The notes beneath the pieces were generated by a model, which saw only the letters and a program-made list of their open reading frames with translations, searched no databases and was not told the origin of the DNA. Positions 22,621 through 34,334 of a stretch of DNA of 64,000 nt are shown here, in pieces. Where the stretch lies: assembly GCF_037176765.1 (NCBI RefSeq), contig NC_090034.1, positions 22,483,375 through 22,547,374 on the forward strand, in the 5' to 3' direction. The stretch's first letter is position 1. The number at the start of each line of letters is the position of its first letter. Source of the DNA: Anolis sagrei (lineage: Eukaryota > Chordata > Lepidosauria > Squamata > Anolidae). Made by a program: the position numbers and the translations under genes.

Positions 22621-24060
22621 TGGGTGGCCAAGTTCATTTATTGGAGAGTGTATGCAAATGGACACAGAGCTGTGGCTGTGGACTTTGTTCCCTTAGCTGT
22701 TCCACACCTGGGACCAACAACCTTCCTCCTTTGTGGTCCTTTCTTCTTTTTTAATTTTTTCTCCTCCCCCTTTCTTCTCTCGCTTTCACTCTCTTTTGCC
22801 TTTCCATCCAAAATCAACCTTCCAGACATTTTCCTTCCCTTCTGCTTTTTTAATTCCCACTTTTCCTCTCACTCTGCCTTCTTTCCTAACTTTATTACAG
22901 GTTTATTTCTCCTCACCTGAAAGTCAGATGGAATGCATGGCATTGATATTTTATTTAGAATGAGGTTCCTCTTGCTCCTTCTTCGCCTGGCAGTCGTTTG
23001 CTGGTGATCTTCATTATTATTGTATTATTCCCAGCAGTTTTTTCCTCTCTCCGACATCCTTAAATCCTTTTAAATTAAAATTTTATTTAATTTTTCATCT
23101 TTCGATCTTTGCAGTTCTCATTTCTTTGGAACACGTGCCTATTATTTCTCCACTCGTGTGTTTGGATCTCTTGGGGTGGGGAGAAGAGATAGCAGTAGCA
23201 GTACCTATTCACGTTATTAGTATTATTATTATTCTCTTCCTCCTTCTCCTCCTTCCCATCTTAAAGTGATATGTTTCTTTCCAGCTGAATTCTCTGGAAG
23301 GACTGAAAGGAGCCTTCTTATTTTCTGTTTCTCCTTCTGTTTCTCCTTCTTCACTGTTTTCCTTCCTTCTCTTCCTCCTTCACCTTCTCCCTTACCATCA
23401 CTTTTCTTCTTCTCTTCTTCCATCTCTGCTTCTCCTTCCTCTTCTCCCTTCTTCCTTCATGTCTATTTCCTCTGCCTTTTCCTCCCCTCTTCTTTATAGT
23501 CCTCCTCTTTCTCTTCCTCTTTCACCTTCTCTCCCATTACTTTTCTCCTGTTCTGCTTCCATCACCTTCATCTCCTCCTCCTCTTCTCCCTTCCCCTCCT
23601 CCTTCCCCTCCTCCTTCTCTTCTCCTCCTCCTTTCCCTCCTCCCTCTCACCTTCTCTTCTCCTTCTTTCCCCTTATTCCTATTTTTCAATCTCATCTACT
23701 CAATCATTACTTTTCTCCTCTTCTTCCATTACCTTCTCTTCCTCTTCCATCTCCACCTCTTCTCTCTTCCCCGCCCCCCTTCTCCTCCTCCTCTTCTTCT
23801 CCTCCTGTCCTCTTCTATCTCCTCCTTGTTTTCTTCCCCTCCTCTTCATATTCTTCCTTCTCTTTCTCTCCTCCCTCCCTCTTTCTGACCATCTCCAAGG
23901 GCCCTATGGACCCCTTCCTTCCCTCTGCCTCCCTGGCTTTTCCACATTCAAGCCCAGCATCCCATGATTTACCTGAGATGGAGGCGAATCCCTTGCAGTC
24001 TGAGGGGACAAGAGCCCTGTTACTGGAGTCTGCTCTCAACCCCCTGAAAAATGAGTTTAA
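22621..24060. repeat. Long polypyrimidine tracts
   Basis: The plus strand is almost pure C/T at about 22740-22880 and again at about 23225-23900, made of CTT, CCT and TCC words. Frames through it (for example 23459-24064) are low-complexity Ser/Pro/Phe strings, not genes. Such mirror-like tracts can form triplex DNA. Positions 22930-23220 between the tracts are AT-rich and unremarkable. Confidence 0.8.
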
Positions 24061-24655
24061 TTAGAAAATGGAATTAAGGGTGGGGGGCTTCATTCCTACA
24101 GTTCAAATACCGCAGTCAGGGGGGGGGGGGTGGGATCATTCTGCTATTTGTAATTTTTTTAATTAATTTTTAATTTTAATTTCAATTTGGGTTTTTTTTT
24201 TAAAAAACCCAAATAAAACACTGTAAAAGTTAATTTTAAATTTCATTGCCATTTCTCACTTTTGTCTTAATAGTCAATATTCGTCTTTGTGAAGGCCAGA
24301 TCCACTGAGGGAATAAGACCAGAAATCTAGCCTTTGCTGCAAGGGTGATGGGAAGCCCAGAGAAGGCACAGGGGAGCCAACAGGGAGCCAATGACAAGAT
24401 GGTCATTGGCCAAGAGGGCTACTGGTTGCCTCCAGCTACAAAGGAAGCCCTTGCTTCTGTGTATCAGTTGCTGGGTGGGGTGCAAGGCAGAAGGGACCAT
24501 GGTCAGGTTCTGAGGAAGGATCCCACTCGGGCCACTGAGGGAGCCAGATTTCCTCTCCAGGTTCTCAAAGGGAACACGGGTCCCTTCCCCTCATCTGGGG
24601 GTCTATTACATTGGGGAGCAACACATGGGCCACATCCTGTCCTCTATTATGCCAT
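24061..24655. other. Noncoding, nothing recognised
   Basis: A G-run lies at about 24120-24131. AT-rich text follows to 24300, then a GC-rich stretch without a recognisable gene. Confidence 0.35.
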
Positions 24656-24659
24656 GGGC

Positions 24660-25370
24660 CATAGAATCATAGAGTTGGAAGGGACCTCCAGTTCAACCCT
24701 TCTTTCTGCCTGGCTGGAATGCACTACCTAAGCCCTCCCGACAAATGGCCACTCAGCCTCATGGATATTAGAAAGTCATTGGAGAAATAGGGCTATAGAA
24801 CAGGCATGGGCAAACCTGGGCCCTCCAGGGGTTTTGAACTTCAACTTCCACAATTTGTAACAGCCTCAGGCCCTTTCCTCTGTCAGGAGGGATTAAGTGG
24901 CTGAGGGGGGAAAGGAAGGGGCCTGAGGCTCTTAGGAATTCTAGGAGTTGAAGTCCAAAACACCTGGAGGGCCTGTTTGCCTATGCCTGCTATATAATCA
25001 TAGAATCCTAGAGTAGGAAGGGACCCCTTGGCACACCCATTCCAACCCCCTTTTGCCATAAAACACAATCAAAGCCCTCCCAACAGATGGCCATCCAGCC
25101 TCTGCTTTAAAATCTCCAAAGGAGGAGGCTTAATCACACATGTTCTACTATAAAACAGCTCTCAGGAAGTTCTTTCTAAAATATTTAGGTGGAGTCTTTT
25201 CTCCTGCAGCTAACATGCTGGGCCTATGACCTGTAGGAATATTTCATAGAATCCTAGAGTGGGAAGGGACCCCAAGGTCCATCCAGTCCAACCCCATTCT
25301 GCCATTCAAGGCACCAGTCAATCCCTCCCAACAGAGGGCCATCCATTCTCTGATCACAGAAGGAGACTAA
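24660..25370 (-). mobile_element. CR1 3'-end fragments around a foldback MITE
   Basis: Minus-oriented CR1 tails start with ATAGAATCATAGAGTTGGAAG (24661), ATCATAGAATCCTAGAGTAGG (25000) and ATAGAATCCTAGAGTGGGAAG (25247). The first and second run into the CR1 text CCATCCAGCCTCTGCTTTAA or its variants. A foldback MITE with arms GGTTTTGAACTTCAACTTCC and GGAGTTGAAGTCCAAAACACC lies at about 24803-24992. Confidence 0.8.
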
Positions 25371-26125
25371 TGCATTCCTTCTCCTCTGGGGCTCCACACA
25401 GGCAGGTAATGAAGGGCATTAGCTGGGAGAAGCCCCTTCCTGCGGAATGTGGGCAAGCTGGAAGGGTCTCCTTGCCCCTCTCCTTGTGTGCCTGCACCTG
25501 TTTTGCCATGCCTTGCCTTGCCCACCCCCACTTCTGCCAACCTTCCAGGCGGCCTTCTCTTGTGTTCTTTCCAGGCTGGTTCTGATCTATTTTTCATGAG
25601 GAGGGGGCTGCCTGCCTCTGCTTTTGATGTTCTTTTCCGGGGAGCTCAGCCCAGGGGCCGGGGCAGATTGGGATTCCGGCCGCGTAGCTGCCTCCCTGGG
25701 CTGTGATGCAGGCGGTGGTTATTAGCCTGATCATTACGGTGTCACTGCTGCGCATCGGAAATTCATGCGCAGAGGCTCTTGGCTTATGAGGGAGGAGGGG
25801 GTTCGCCTGGCTCACTTTGGTCTGGGAGGGGAGCTCAGGAGCAGGACTGAGAAAGCAGGGCTTTGGTGGTGCTTGGTTCTCTCAATCCTTGGATTCAGTA
25901 TCCAAGAATTCTGTATTCCTTAAAATTCCCCAAAAGCAAGCCTTAATTTTGCGATGAGAGCCTCCTCTTACTAAGACTTCAGCATCCACAGATTGTGGTA
26001 CCCAAACTCAGGAGTCTGCTATTTAACTTTCGGTGCTGGCTGAATAAAGGAACGGGAAAGGGAAGAATCACTTGCAAAGGGGTCTGGACTTGGGAAAAGA
26101 GTGCCCCAAGGAGGATGGTATCTTC
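25371..26125. other. Noncoding, nothing firm recognised
   Basis: GC-rich block without a supported gene. Positions 25690-25790 (GATCATTACGGTGTCAC, ATTCATGCGCAGAGG) look single copy and could be a conserved element. Confidence 0.3.
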
Positions 26126-26129
26126 TCTG

Positions 26130-26235
26130 GGTTGTTGTAGGTTTTTTGGGCTATATGGCCATGTTCTAGAAGCATTCTCCCCTGATGTTTTGCCTGCATC
26201 TATGGCAGGCATCATCAGAGATTTTGAGGCAGTGT
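26130..26235 (-). mobile_element. Solo Penelope-like terminal repeat with hammerhead-like core
   Basis: The minus strand at 26184-26218 reads CTGATGA, a perfect 6-bp stem II (GCCTGC/GCAGGC), then AAAAC and ATC. The G of the GAAAC box is changed to A, which should weaken or abolish activity. No endonuclease region is attached. Confidence 0.65.
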
Positions 26236-28190
26236 CTTCTTTGTTGGAGAGGCTCTACAGATGTTCTTGGGCCAAACCTCCCAGTGCCAGGGAAGGGCCT
26301 TGCCAGTTGGTTGACTGATGTCTAGTAAAGGGGTCTCCTTCCCGACTGAGTGATTGATTGATGAAGAGCCAGATAGGCATCCCAGGGTAGTGCCCACTCC
26401 CTTGGTTCGACCAATGGCAAGCTGATCATCCTCCCTCTGCCTCCTCTGACCAAAGGTCCCCTTCTGCCAGCGCTCCTTCCTTGGTAAGGCATCTCTTCCG
26501 AGGCCTGAATACCAAGCGCCTTTCACAGCACAGGGGGCATCCATTGGGGAGCAGCGCCCCCTGCGGGCGACAAGACCCTCTTTCAGCTGGATTTGGGGGA
26601 AACAGAGGGGCAACTAATGAAACCATCCCCTGGATTGGGAGGGAGGTTCTGCTCCATTTCCCAATCGAGGGACTAAGAAGTGGCTGAAGTGGCCCTCTCC
26701 AGTTCTTCCCTCTTTGGGGGGATGGTTTTGGTTGGCCACTATGGGCAGAGATTGCTGGACCACTCAGAGCTCAAGGCAGGTCTGGCTGGGGGACGCCAAA
26801 TTCCAGGGCCACAGCCCCTAGCCCCTCCATCCTGACTCTATAGAGAGAGCCCAAGGCTTCTAGGATGGGATGGCAGCCTCATCCAGACCAGTCTCAGTCT
26901 CAGAGAGAAGGGACAAATGAGGCTTTACAGAGGGCAGTGGAGAGGACTGAAGCACCCCCATAGGCAGTGAAGTCTATCAATTGTTATGTCCATGTTACTG
27001 TCATTTCCCCTGTCTGCTGGGAACACCTCATTGGGAATTCAAACGGCATTACACTTTATGTCTCCAGTTTGTGTTGCCCAGAACAGACGCACTGGGCAGG
27101 GCCGAGGGTTGCCCAGCAATCCTGCCTTCCTACAGAACATGCTGGCTTCCACTCCAGAGGCATACATTTCTATGGGGTGAGATGCGGAAGAGCCCTCCCA
27201 AAAAAATCTCTCCTCTGCCCAGATTTAATTCCCATTTGTTTACTTCCAGCTGGTACATTTCCAATTCCAAGCACTGATTTGGAGCCTCTGTGCTTCAGAT
27301 GGGAAGGAGGTAGAGAGGCAGGGAACATCCGCATTCAGATAAAGGCCCAATGGAGTGGTTTTGTGGGGACAGTGTCCAAATGTTAAGGAGAGACACATAT
27401 CAGCACCGTCGGGGCCCTGGGGTCAAAGGCAGCACCTTCTCTGAAACCCAGAGAACTCTGTGGCTAGTAAGTGGCCACCTCTTGATGAGCCATTAGTCCA
27501 GCCTTGGTCCTGCCCAAACTATGGCCACAATTATTCAAGGGAAGAGGTCTGGCCATAGCTCCCCCCCCCCCTAAAAAAAAACAACTCCATGCTTGGCCAT
27601 GGTGATTACTTACTTCATTTATAGGGACGCTTTAAAAGGCGCCTATCAAATTAAAATTCTTTTTTTCTACAGGCAACAGCTGGTTCACAGCTTGAAAGCA
27701 ACAGTTAAGATAAATTAAATAAAAGGGATAATAAAATCCAAGCCTAATTTAATTTGTGGTACATGCAGATGCTGGCAGTGTTTTTAAAACACAGCAAAAG
27801 ACGCCAAAGTCAAGGGACCCAGGAACTCTGTGCAAACATGGCTCTGGGTCTCAAAAGTAAGAGTAAAGAGACGCTGCAAGAGGTGGGGGGCTCATAGGGA
27901 GGGCCATACAGTGGCAGAAAAGACCAGAACGGCTCTCTGCAGCAAGAGTAGAGCACAGACTAAGGGAGGCCCAGCGCTGGTTCCTTGGGGGGCTTGGCCC
28001 CATCTAAAATGGCCATGAAAGTGTCAAAGGAGGCTGGATGGATCCATATAGGAGGCAATCAGTGGAAAGTAGCCAGGACAGCCCTGGACCTGGCAATGGA
28101 TGGGAGGAAAGTGGGAAGAAATGTAGATCAGAGCGAGGCCATCCTGGCAGAGGAGGGAGCTGTGTAGGCAGATCCTCTCTCTGGAATAAT
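26236..28190. other. Noncoding; possible conserved block 27590-27790
   Basis: No gene recognised. Positions 27590-27790 are AT-rich with CAAATTAAAATTC and TTAAGATAAATTAAATAAAA words in a GC-rich neighbourhood and match no repeat seen elsewhere here. Confidence 0.3.
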
Positions 28191-28194
28191 AGAA

Positions 28195-28572
28195 TAATAG
28201 AGTTGGGAGAGACCACCTAAGCCATCTAGACAAACCCCCTGCCATTCAGGAAGAGCACAATCAAAGGACCCCTGACAGATTGCCATACAGCCTCTGTTTA
28301 AAAGTTTCCAAGGTAGGAGCTTCCACCGGACTCTGGGGCAGAGCGTTTCACTGCTGAACAGTTCTTACAGTCAGGAAGTTCTTCCTAATGTTTTAGTGGA
28401 ATCTCCTTTCTATAATTTGAACCCATTCTTCCGAGTCATGGTCTCCAAGGCAGCAGAAAACAAGACTCCTCCCTCTTCCTTATGGCATGCTTTCACATAT
28501 TTATACATGGCTCTCATGTCTCCTCTCAACTTTCTCTTCTGCAGGCTAAAACATACCCAGCTCTTTCAGAAA
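28195..28572 (-). mobile_element. CR1 3' fragment, minus strand
   Basis: Reverse-oriented CR1 end. It starts at ATAGAGTTGGGAGAGACCA and passes CAGAGCGTTTCACTGCTGAA (the counterpart of the CTCTGCCCCGG region). It ends in the TCACATATTTATACATGGCT segment that corresponds to the MYKY region of ORF2. It is diverged and 5' truncated. Confidence 0.85.
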
Positions 28573-29340
28573 ACTTAACAAAGACAGGATGATGGTGATG
28601 ATGATGACGACGATGATGACAATGATGATGATGATGGAGAAGGCTTCCCTTTTCTTTCCCCCGTCCCCAGAAAAACATTGGGACTGATGTCACCTTACCA
28701 TGGGCCTCATTGTTCCACCCCATAATACCAGAGAAATTATGACAATATGTTGTTCGACATGAAAGTACACAACTGAGCCATTTGCACGACCCGACATCTG
28801 CCGTTCTCCTTGGAGCAGATGGCGGTGCAGATAAAAACACAAAATAAGAAGAGGGTGACAGGGACATCCTGGTCATTACAGACCCCTCTCCTGAATGCCC
28901 CCCCCCACTCCAAAATGCAAGGGGAGCAACTCAGATGCACACATCCCATCCACCCCTCCCCAGCCTAAAGGGGGGGTTGCTCATTGTGACCATTCTTTAA
29001 CGTTTACTGTCTGTTCTTTGCCAGGGGTGAGTACCCCTTTGGCCCCATTGCCTTCCCTATGTGGCTGGATGTGTCCCCCCCCCCCCCCCCCGCTTCTTGG
29101 ACCACAAGCCCATACGGCTGGCTATGAGTCACCCGGAAAGCCTTGCCAGGGGAAGAATGACACATAAATGGATACAAGCAAACAGATGCTGTCTTTTGAA
29201 AATATGCCCCAGGTTGGGCTGGAGAGAGAGAAAGTGACCAGGCTTCGATCTGGGTTTGTTGGCGTTTGTGAGAAGGTACTGAAAAAATGTACCTGTCCTG
29301 ACTTACATACAAATTCAACTTAAGAACAAACCTATAGAAC
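28573..29340. repeat. (GAT)n microsatellite, C-run, unremarkable flank
   Basis: A GAT/GAC trinucleotide run occupies about 28588-28638 and a C-run of about 17 lies near 29075-29091. No gene recognised in the rest. Confidence 0.6.
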
Positions 29341-29775
29341 CTATCTTGGGTTGCTGTGAGTTTTTCTGGCAGAATGGCCATGTTCCAGTAGCATTCTCTC
29401 CTGATGTTTTGCCTGCATCTGTGGCTAATGGCATCTTCAGAGGTTCTGTTGGCAGTGAAGCAATTGGAGTATATATACTGTGGAAGGTCCAGGGTGAGAG
29501 AAAGAACCCTTGTCTGTTTAAAGCAAGTGTGAATGTTGCAATTAGCAAGCTTGATTAGCATTGAATTGCCTCGCAGCTGTAAAGTCAATCAGTGGGAGTA
29601 TCTGCATAGAGGTAGCCAGGCCTCTGTTGCTTGGACGCATCCTATGTTTGGAAAGTGTTAACTGGCACTTGGTTGTTTGCTGTCCGGAATGCCTATTTCT
29701 GAGTGGTGTGCTTTATTACTGTCTTGATTCTGGTGTTTTTAATATTAGTAACCAGATATTGTTACAGTAAGTTGT
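29341..29775 (-). mobile_element. Penelope-like terminal segment, second subfamily
   Basis: Starts with TTGGGTTGCTGTGAGTTTTT. Core at 29403-29440 on the minus strand (CTGAAGA, longer stem II loop with GGCTAATGGCA text, AAAAC). Downstream sequence follows the same order as 35020-35400, so both belong to a subfamily distinct from 21291-22327. No endonuclease frame is retained. Confidence 0.65.
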
Positions 29776-30389
29776 AGCAGAACCAAGTGTGTGTGTGTGT
29801 GTTGAAGGAAAACTTTATGATGGTAATTATTATGTGCAGCTGGTAATGTAGGCCAACCAGCAAGCTTGGGCCACATCCGATAGGGTATAACTGTATGAGT
29901 TTTTACAATACAGTACTGGAGAGTTTTTTCTTTGAGGAACGCTGTTATGCTGCTCTAAAGGAGGCTATGGTGGAATAGCCGTTTACTCAAGATCTATGTT
30001 TTGCTCTCTCATTTGACTTAAGATGAAGATGCCTTATTTTGTGTTACTCACAGAGACTATGTAAGTTTCTTGCAGTTTGTTTTTGTATGCAACATTGCAA
30101 GTTTGTGTTTCATCTCTGCTATTAAGAGTAAAGATTTTTCTGTTCATTTTTCCTCTGGTCTGTGTGTCTTGTGCATGAGACGTGGCTAAGATCCGCTTGA
30201 TGCGCAACAGATATTACTCAGTATCTGATACAAAGTGTCAGGCTTTGTATTTGTAGGTGTGAAGATTACTGCAGATGCAGACTGCAGCCAGGAAATCAGT
30301 AGATGTTTTCTTCTTGGGAGGAGAGCAACAACCAGACAATTGTATTACATTTTTAACAAATTTTTAACAAATAGACAAAACAGAGTTTG
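29776..30389. other. AT-rich noncoding, nothing recognised
   Basis: Short (GT)n run near 29791-29802; otherwise no gene or identified repeat. Confidence 0.3.
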
Positions 30390-30740
30390 CAAGCTTGGTA
30401 GTTGATTAAATGTCCTTTGACCAGTGTCTGGCCACTTGGAGTGCCTCTGGTGTTGCTGCAAGGAGGTCCTCCATTGTGCATGTGGCGGGGCTCAGGTTGC
30501 ATTGCAGCAGGTGGTCAGTGGTTTGCTCTTCTCCACACTCGCATGTCGTGGATTCCACTTTGTAGCCCCATTTCTTCAGGTTGGCTCTGCATCTCGTGGT
30601 GCCAGAACGCAGTCTGTTCAGCGCCTTCCAAGTCGCCCAGTTTTCTGTGTGCCCAGGGGGGAGTCTCTCATTTGGTATCAGCCATTGATTGAGGTTTTGG
30701 GTTTGAGCCTGCCTCTTTTGGACTCTCGCTTACTGAGGTG
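30390..30740 (-). mobile_element. Non-LTR retrotransposon C-terminal fragment, copy 2
   Basis: Matches 20900-21250 and 46190-46500. All share GCCACTTGGAGTGCCTCTGG, CACTTTGTAGCCCCATTTCTT and CTTTTGGACTCTCGCTTACT-like text. The minus-strand translation carries the same RCRANLKKWG and CECGEEQ region. Confidence 0.7.
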
Positions 30741-30744
30741 TTCC

Positions 30745-31700
30745 AGATAAAATAGTGAAGAGTAGAGACATCACACTGACAACGAAGATCCACATAGTTA
30801 AAGCAATGGTATTCGCCATAGTAACCTATGGATGCGAGAGCCGGACCATAAGGAAGGCTGAACAAAGGAAGATAGATGCTTTTGAACTGTGGTGTTGGAG
30901 GAAAATTCTGAGAGTGCCTTGGACCGTGACAAGATCCAATTATTTATTTAATTCATTTCTATCCTGCTCTTCTCACCCCTCGGGGGACTCAGAGCAGCAT
31001 ACAACATACATCTAGGCAAAAATTCAATGCCTTGGTACACAAACCATATAAAACATAACATAAAATCACTAGAAACAATAAGCATTTAATACCATTTAAA
31101 CCATTAAACATATTAAACCATAATAACCCCATACACAGATAACACATTGTACCAATCCTTTAAGCACCCTACTAGGGCCTCCCCCTTCCCTTGTCATGAT
31201 CCGAAGGCAGTGCCTCCCAACCCATGGGTCCCCAGATGCACCGGACCTCAATTCCCAAAATTCCTAATAGCTGATAACTTGGCTGGGATTTCTGGGAGCT
31301 GCAGGCCAAAACGCCTGGGGACCCATAGGCTGAGAACCACTATCCCAAGGTCTTCTTTGGCTGTCTTGAATGGTGCTGTATGACTGGTCCTCCGCTGGCA
31401 TCCTCCTTTTATGCTAAGGGGCAAAGGGGCCTAAGGGGCAAAGATGAAGTACTTTGGCCACATCATGAGAAGACAGGAAAGCTTAGAGAAGACAATGATG
31501 CTGGGGGAAATGGAAGGCAAAAGGAAGAGGGGCCGAGGGCCGACCAAGGGCAAGATGGATGGATGGTATCCTTGAAGTGACTGTCTTGACTTTGAAGGAG
31601 CTGGGGGAGGCCAGGGTCGACAGGGAGCTCTGGCGTGGGCTGGTCCATGAGGTCACAAAGAGTTGGAAGCGACTGAACGAATAAACAACAAACAATAAAC
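30745..31700 (+). mobile_element. Bov-B/RTE LINE 3' part, interrupted by L2 end and foldback
   Basis: The plus translation at 30755-30945 has VTYGCESRTIRKAEQRKIDAF, WCWRKILRVPW and TVTRSN, the RTE/Bov-B RT C-terminal region. The distal Bov-B text resumes at about 31425-31690: FGHIMRRQE-like, RPTKGKMDGW, then CATGAGGTCACAAAGAGTTG and GAAGCGACTGAACGAATAAAC. Between them lie an L2-like 3' end (30945-31195) and a foldback-like palindrome (31200-31345). Confidence 0.85.
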
Positions 31701-31975
31701 TTGTGCCTGCCTATGTGTGTGTGTTTGTCTATGTAATTTAGTAATTTATTGTATTTTTTATCTTCGTTTGTTTTCGAATTTCTTGTACTCTGCCTCCAGC
31801 CATCAGGAGAGGCGGGTAATAAAAAAAAATGTATTACTGTTTCCAGCGCTATCTCAAATATTCATCCCTTTCCTTTTCCAAACATCACTTTGATGGAGCT
31901 CAGCAGATCTTCATTCATAAATAAGAAAAAGGAATCCCTTTGCAGTTTGCTCCATGCAGTGCACCTTCTAACCCA

Positions 31976-32096
31976 GGCTTGGGCCAATTTGGGCCCTCCA
32001 GGTGTTTTGGACTACAACTCCCACAATTCCTAACAGCCGGTAGGCTGTTAGGAATTGTGGGAGTTGTAGTCCAAAACACCTGGAGGGCTGGGTGTT
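31976..32096. repeat. Foldback MITE with perfect 45-bp palindrome
   Basis: Arms 31994-32038 and 32043-32087 are exact reverse complements around a 4-nt spacer (GGTA). Same family as 1209-1404 but a different subfamily (GACTACAACTCC for GACTTCAACTCC). It abuts the CpG-rich promoter-like block starting at 32100. Confidence 0.85.
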
Positions 32097-32270
32097 AACC
32101 CAGGCCTCGCGCATGCGCGCTGGGAGGGAAGGCCGGCCCAAACGACATCAGGTCTTTTTACTACTCGGGAACTGCGCATGCGCGAATGAGGAAGGACGCC
32201 CATAAACGTCAATAAAATGGAATGACTCTCATCTTAGGTCTTCGAGCGGGACACCATGGAGGAAACACCT
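32097..32270 (+). promoter_or_regulatory. CpG promoter-like block with two NRF1 palindromes
   Basis: Two consensus NRF1-type sites occur, CGCGCATGCGCG (32108-32119) and TGCGCATGCGCG (32173-32184), 65 bp apart and with no TATA box. An ATG in good Kozak context (GACACCATGG, 32256) follows. The block lies 2.1 kb upstream of the first KDM8 exon I can place and in the right orientation, so it is my best candidate for the KDM8 promoter and first exon. No strong splice donor in phase with the KDM8 exon was seen, so the link is unproven. Confidence 0.5.
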
Positions 32271-32481
32271 CCTGTGTCGGAAGCCAGGGAGACCCCGACC
32301 ACTCTCCGAAGAAGCCCGGAGAAAGAGGCATGAGCACACGAAGGCCGCTGGCAAGAGGGAGGGAAGAGGCTTGGTTTCGCCTTTGGCCCATTCTGACCCT
32401 TCTCTTTCCCCGTAGCTCTTTCCCCATCTCTCTCTCTTTCATTTTTGTTCCCTCTCTCCTTATATTAATTAATATCTAGTA

Positions 32482-33376
32482 CAGTGTTTCTCAACCTGGG
32501 GGTCGCGAAGGGGCTTTCAGAGAGGTCGCCAAAGACCATCAGAAAGGGGCTCTTTGAGTGTAGGTGAACTATAAATCCCAGCAACCACAACTCCCAAATG
32601 TCAAGGTCTATTTTCCCTAAACTCCACCAGTGTACACATTTGGGCATATTGAATATTCGTGCCAAGTCTGGTCCAGGCCTATCATTGTTTGTGTCCACAG
32701 TGCTCTCTGAATGTAGGTGAACTACAACTCCAAAACTCAAGGTCAATGCCCACCAAACTCTTCCAGTATTTTCTGTTGGTCGTGGGAGTTCAGTGTGCCA
32801 AGTTGGTGAATTCAGAATGCTCTTTGATTGTAGGTGAACTATAAACCCCAGCAACCACAACTCCCAAATGTCAAGGTCTATTTCCCCCAAACTCCACCAG
32901 TGTTCTCATTTGGGCATTCTGAGTATTCGTGCCAAGTTTGGTCCAGATCCGTCATTGTTTGTGTCCACAGTGCTCTCTGGATGTAGGTGAACTACAACTC
33001 TCAAACTCAAGGTCAATGCCCACCAAACCCTTCCAGTATTTTCTGTTGGTCATGGGAGTTCTGTGTGCCAAGTTTGGTTCAATTCCATCATTGGTGGAGT
33101 TCAGAATGCTCTTTGATTTTAGGTGAACTATAACTCCCTGCAACTACAACTCCCAAATGACAAAATCAACACCGCCCCCAATTAAATTTAGGCATAACGG
33201 GTATTTGTGCCAAATTTGCAGTGGGTGCAAATACCTGCATATCAGGTATTTATATTACGATTCAGTAGCAAAATTAGTTATGAAGTAGCAACGAAAATAA
33301 TTTTATGGTTAGGGGTTACCACAATATGAGGAACTGCATTAAGGGGTTGTGGCATTAGGAAGGGTGAGAAACACTG
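32482..33376. mobile_element. hAT MITE with internal ~270-bp tandem repeats
   Basis: Termini CAGTGTTTCTCAACC and GGGTGAGAAACACTG are inverted repeats. They are flanked by an 8-bp duplication ATCTAGTA/ATCTAGTG (32474-32481, 33377-33384; one mismatch). Internally a unit beginning GCTCTTTGA.TGTAGGTGAA recurs near 32550, 32819 and 33108, giving about 2.2 copies. No transposase. The internal module is also present, reversed, in the Helitron at 45192-46145. Confidence 0.9.
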
Positions 33377-33888
33377 ATCTAGTGAATCAATGAGTAGGAA
33401 AATCACATAGAAGACAACATATAACATTTGGCTGTGTTACATCTAGTTCTGAGTCTCTATTACCATAACACTCATTACTTGAGATGCTAAAGTTTTGCAA
33501 GTTTGATCTATCCTCCATAACAAATAGGGGAATATTACTTTCTATAGAACCAAATAGTCTTATCTTCCTGAATCACCTTCTTATGTTTTCTGTCTTGTTC
33601 CATATTTCTTCTCCTATTTTTCTTCTTAAACGTTCTTCTCGATTGTTCCTGTTAGATTATATTTGCTTAAAATATAGTAGTAAATGTTAATAAAGGATAT
33701 ATAAAATACAAAAGTACAAAATGTCCTAGATGTACTTTCATCAAACGAAAATCAGTGTAAATACTAATAATTGGAATCACAAATGTTTGCACAAAAGGTT
33801 TATGTATATCTGCACCTAACTGAAATAAGTGTAAATAATGTGATGAAAATGTATTAAGAATCCGTGATAATAAAATAATACACACACA
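33377..33888. other. AT-rich intergenic, nothing recognised
   Basis: Very AT-rich, no gene seen. A short (CA)n run ends at the MITE border. Confidence 0.35.
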
Positions 33889-34222
33889 CAGTAGAGTCTG
33901 ACTTAGTCAACATAAAGGGGCCGGCAGAACGCTGGATAAGCGAACATGTTGGATAATAAGGAGGGATTAAGGAAAAGCCTATTAAACATCAAATTACATT
34001 ATGATTTTACAAATTATGCACCAAAACATCATGTTTTACAACACATTGACATAAAAAGCAGTTCGATACATGGTAACATTATGTAGTAATTACTGTATTT
34101 ACTAATTTAGCCCCAAAACATCGCAATGTATTGAAACAGCCGTGGATCCAGCTGGGAGGCAAACTGTGTTGGATAATACAGAATGTTGGATGAGTGACAG
34201 TTGGATAAGTGAGACTCTACTG
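33889..34222. mobile_element. Tc1/mariner-type MITE
   Basis: Termini CAGTAGAGTCTGACTTAGTC and GATAAGTGAGACTCTACTG are inverted repeats, followed by TA on the right. Internal GGATAAGCGAACATGTTGGA and repeated GTTGGATAA words match the reptile pogo/Tigger-like MITE pattern. It is noncoding. Confidence 0.8.
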
Positions 34223-34334
34223 TATATATATTCATTCTATACAATAATTCAAATTTACTTAGCAGGTACTAGGGCTCTATTAACAAATTATCCTTCTATC
34301 TTCCTTCCCTGGCCCTTTTCTTTCTCTTTTCCAG

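Noticed and set aside
23459-24064. 201-residue Ser/Pro/Phe-rich frame
   Set aside because: Product of the polypyrimidine tract, which lacks stop codons by composition.
32222-32479. 85-residue frame in the promoter-like block
   Set aside because: No similarity to KDM8 and runs into repeat; may overlap a 5' UTR but not supported as protein.
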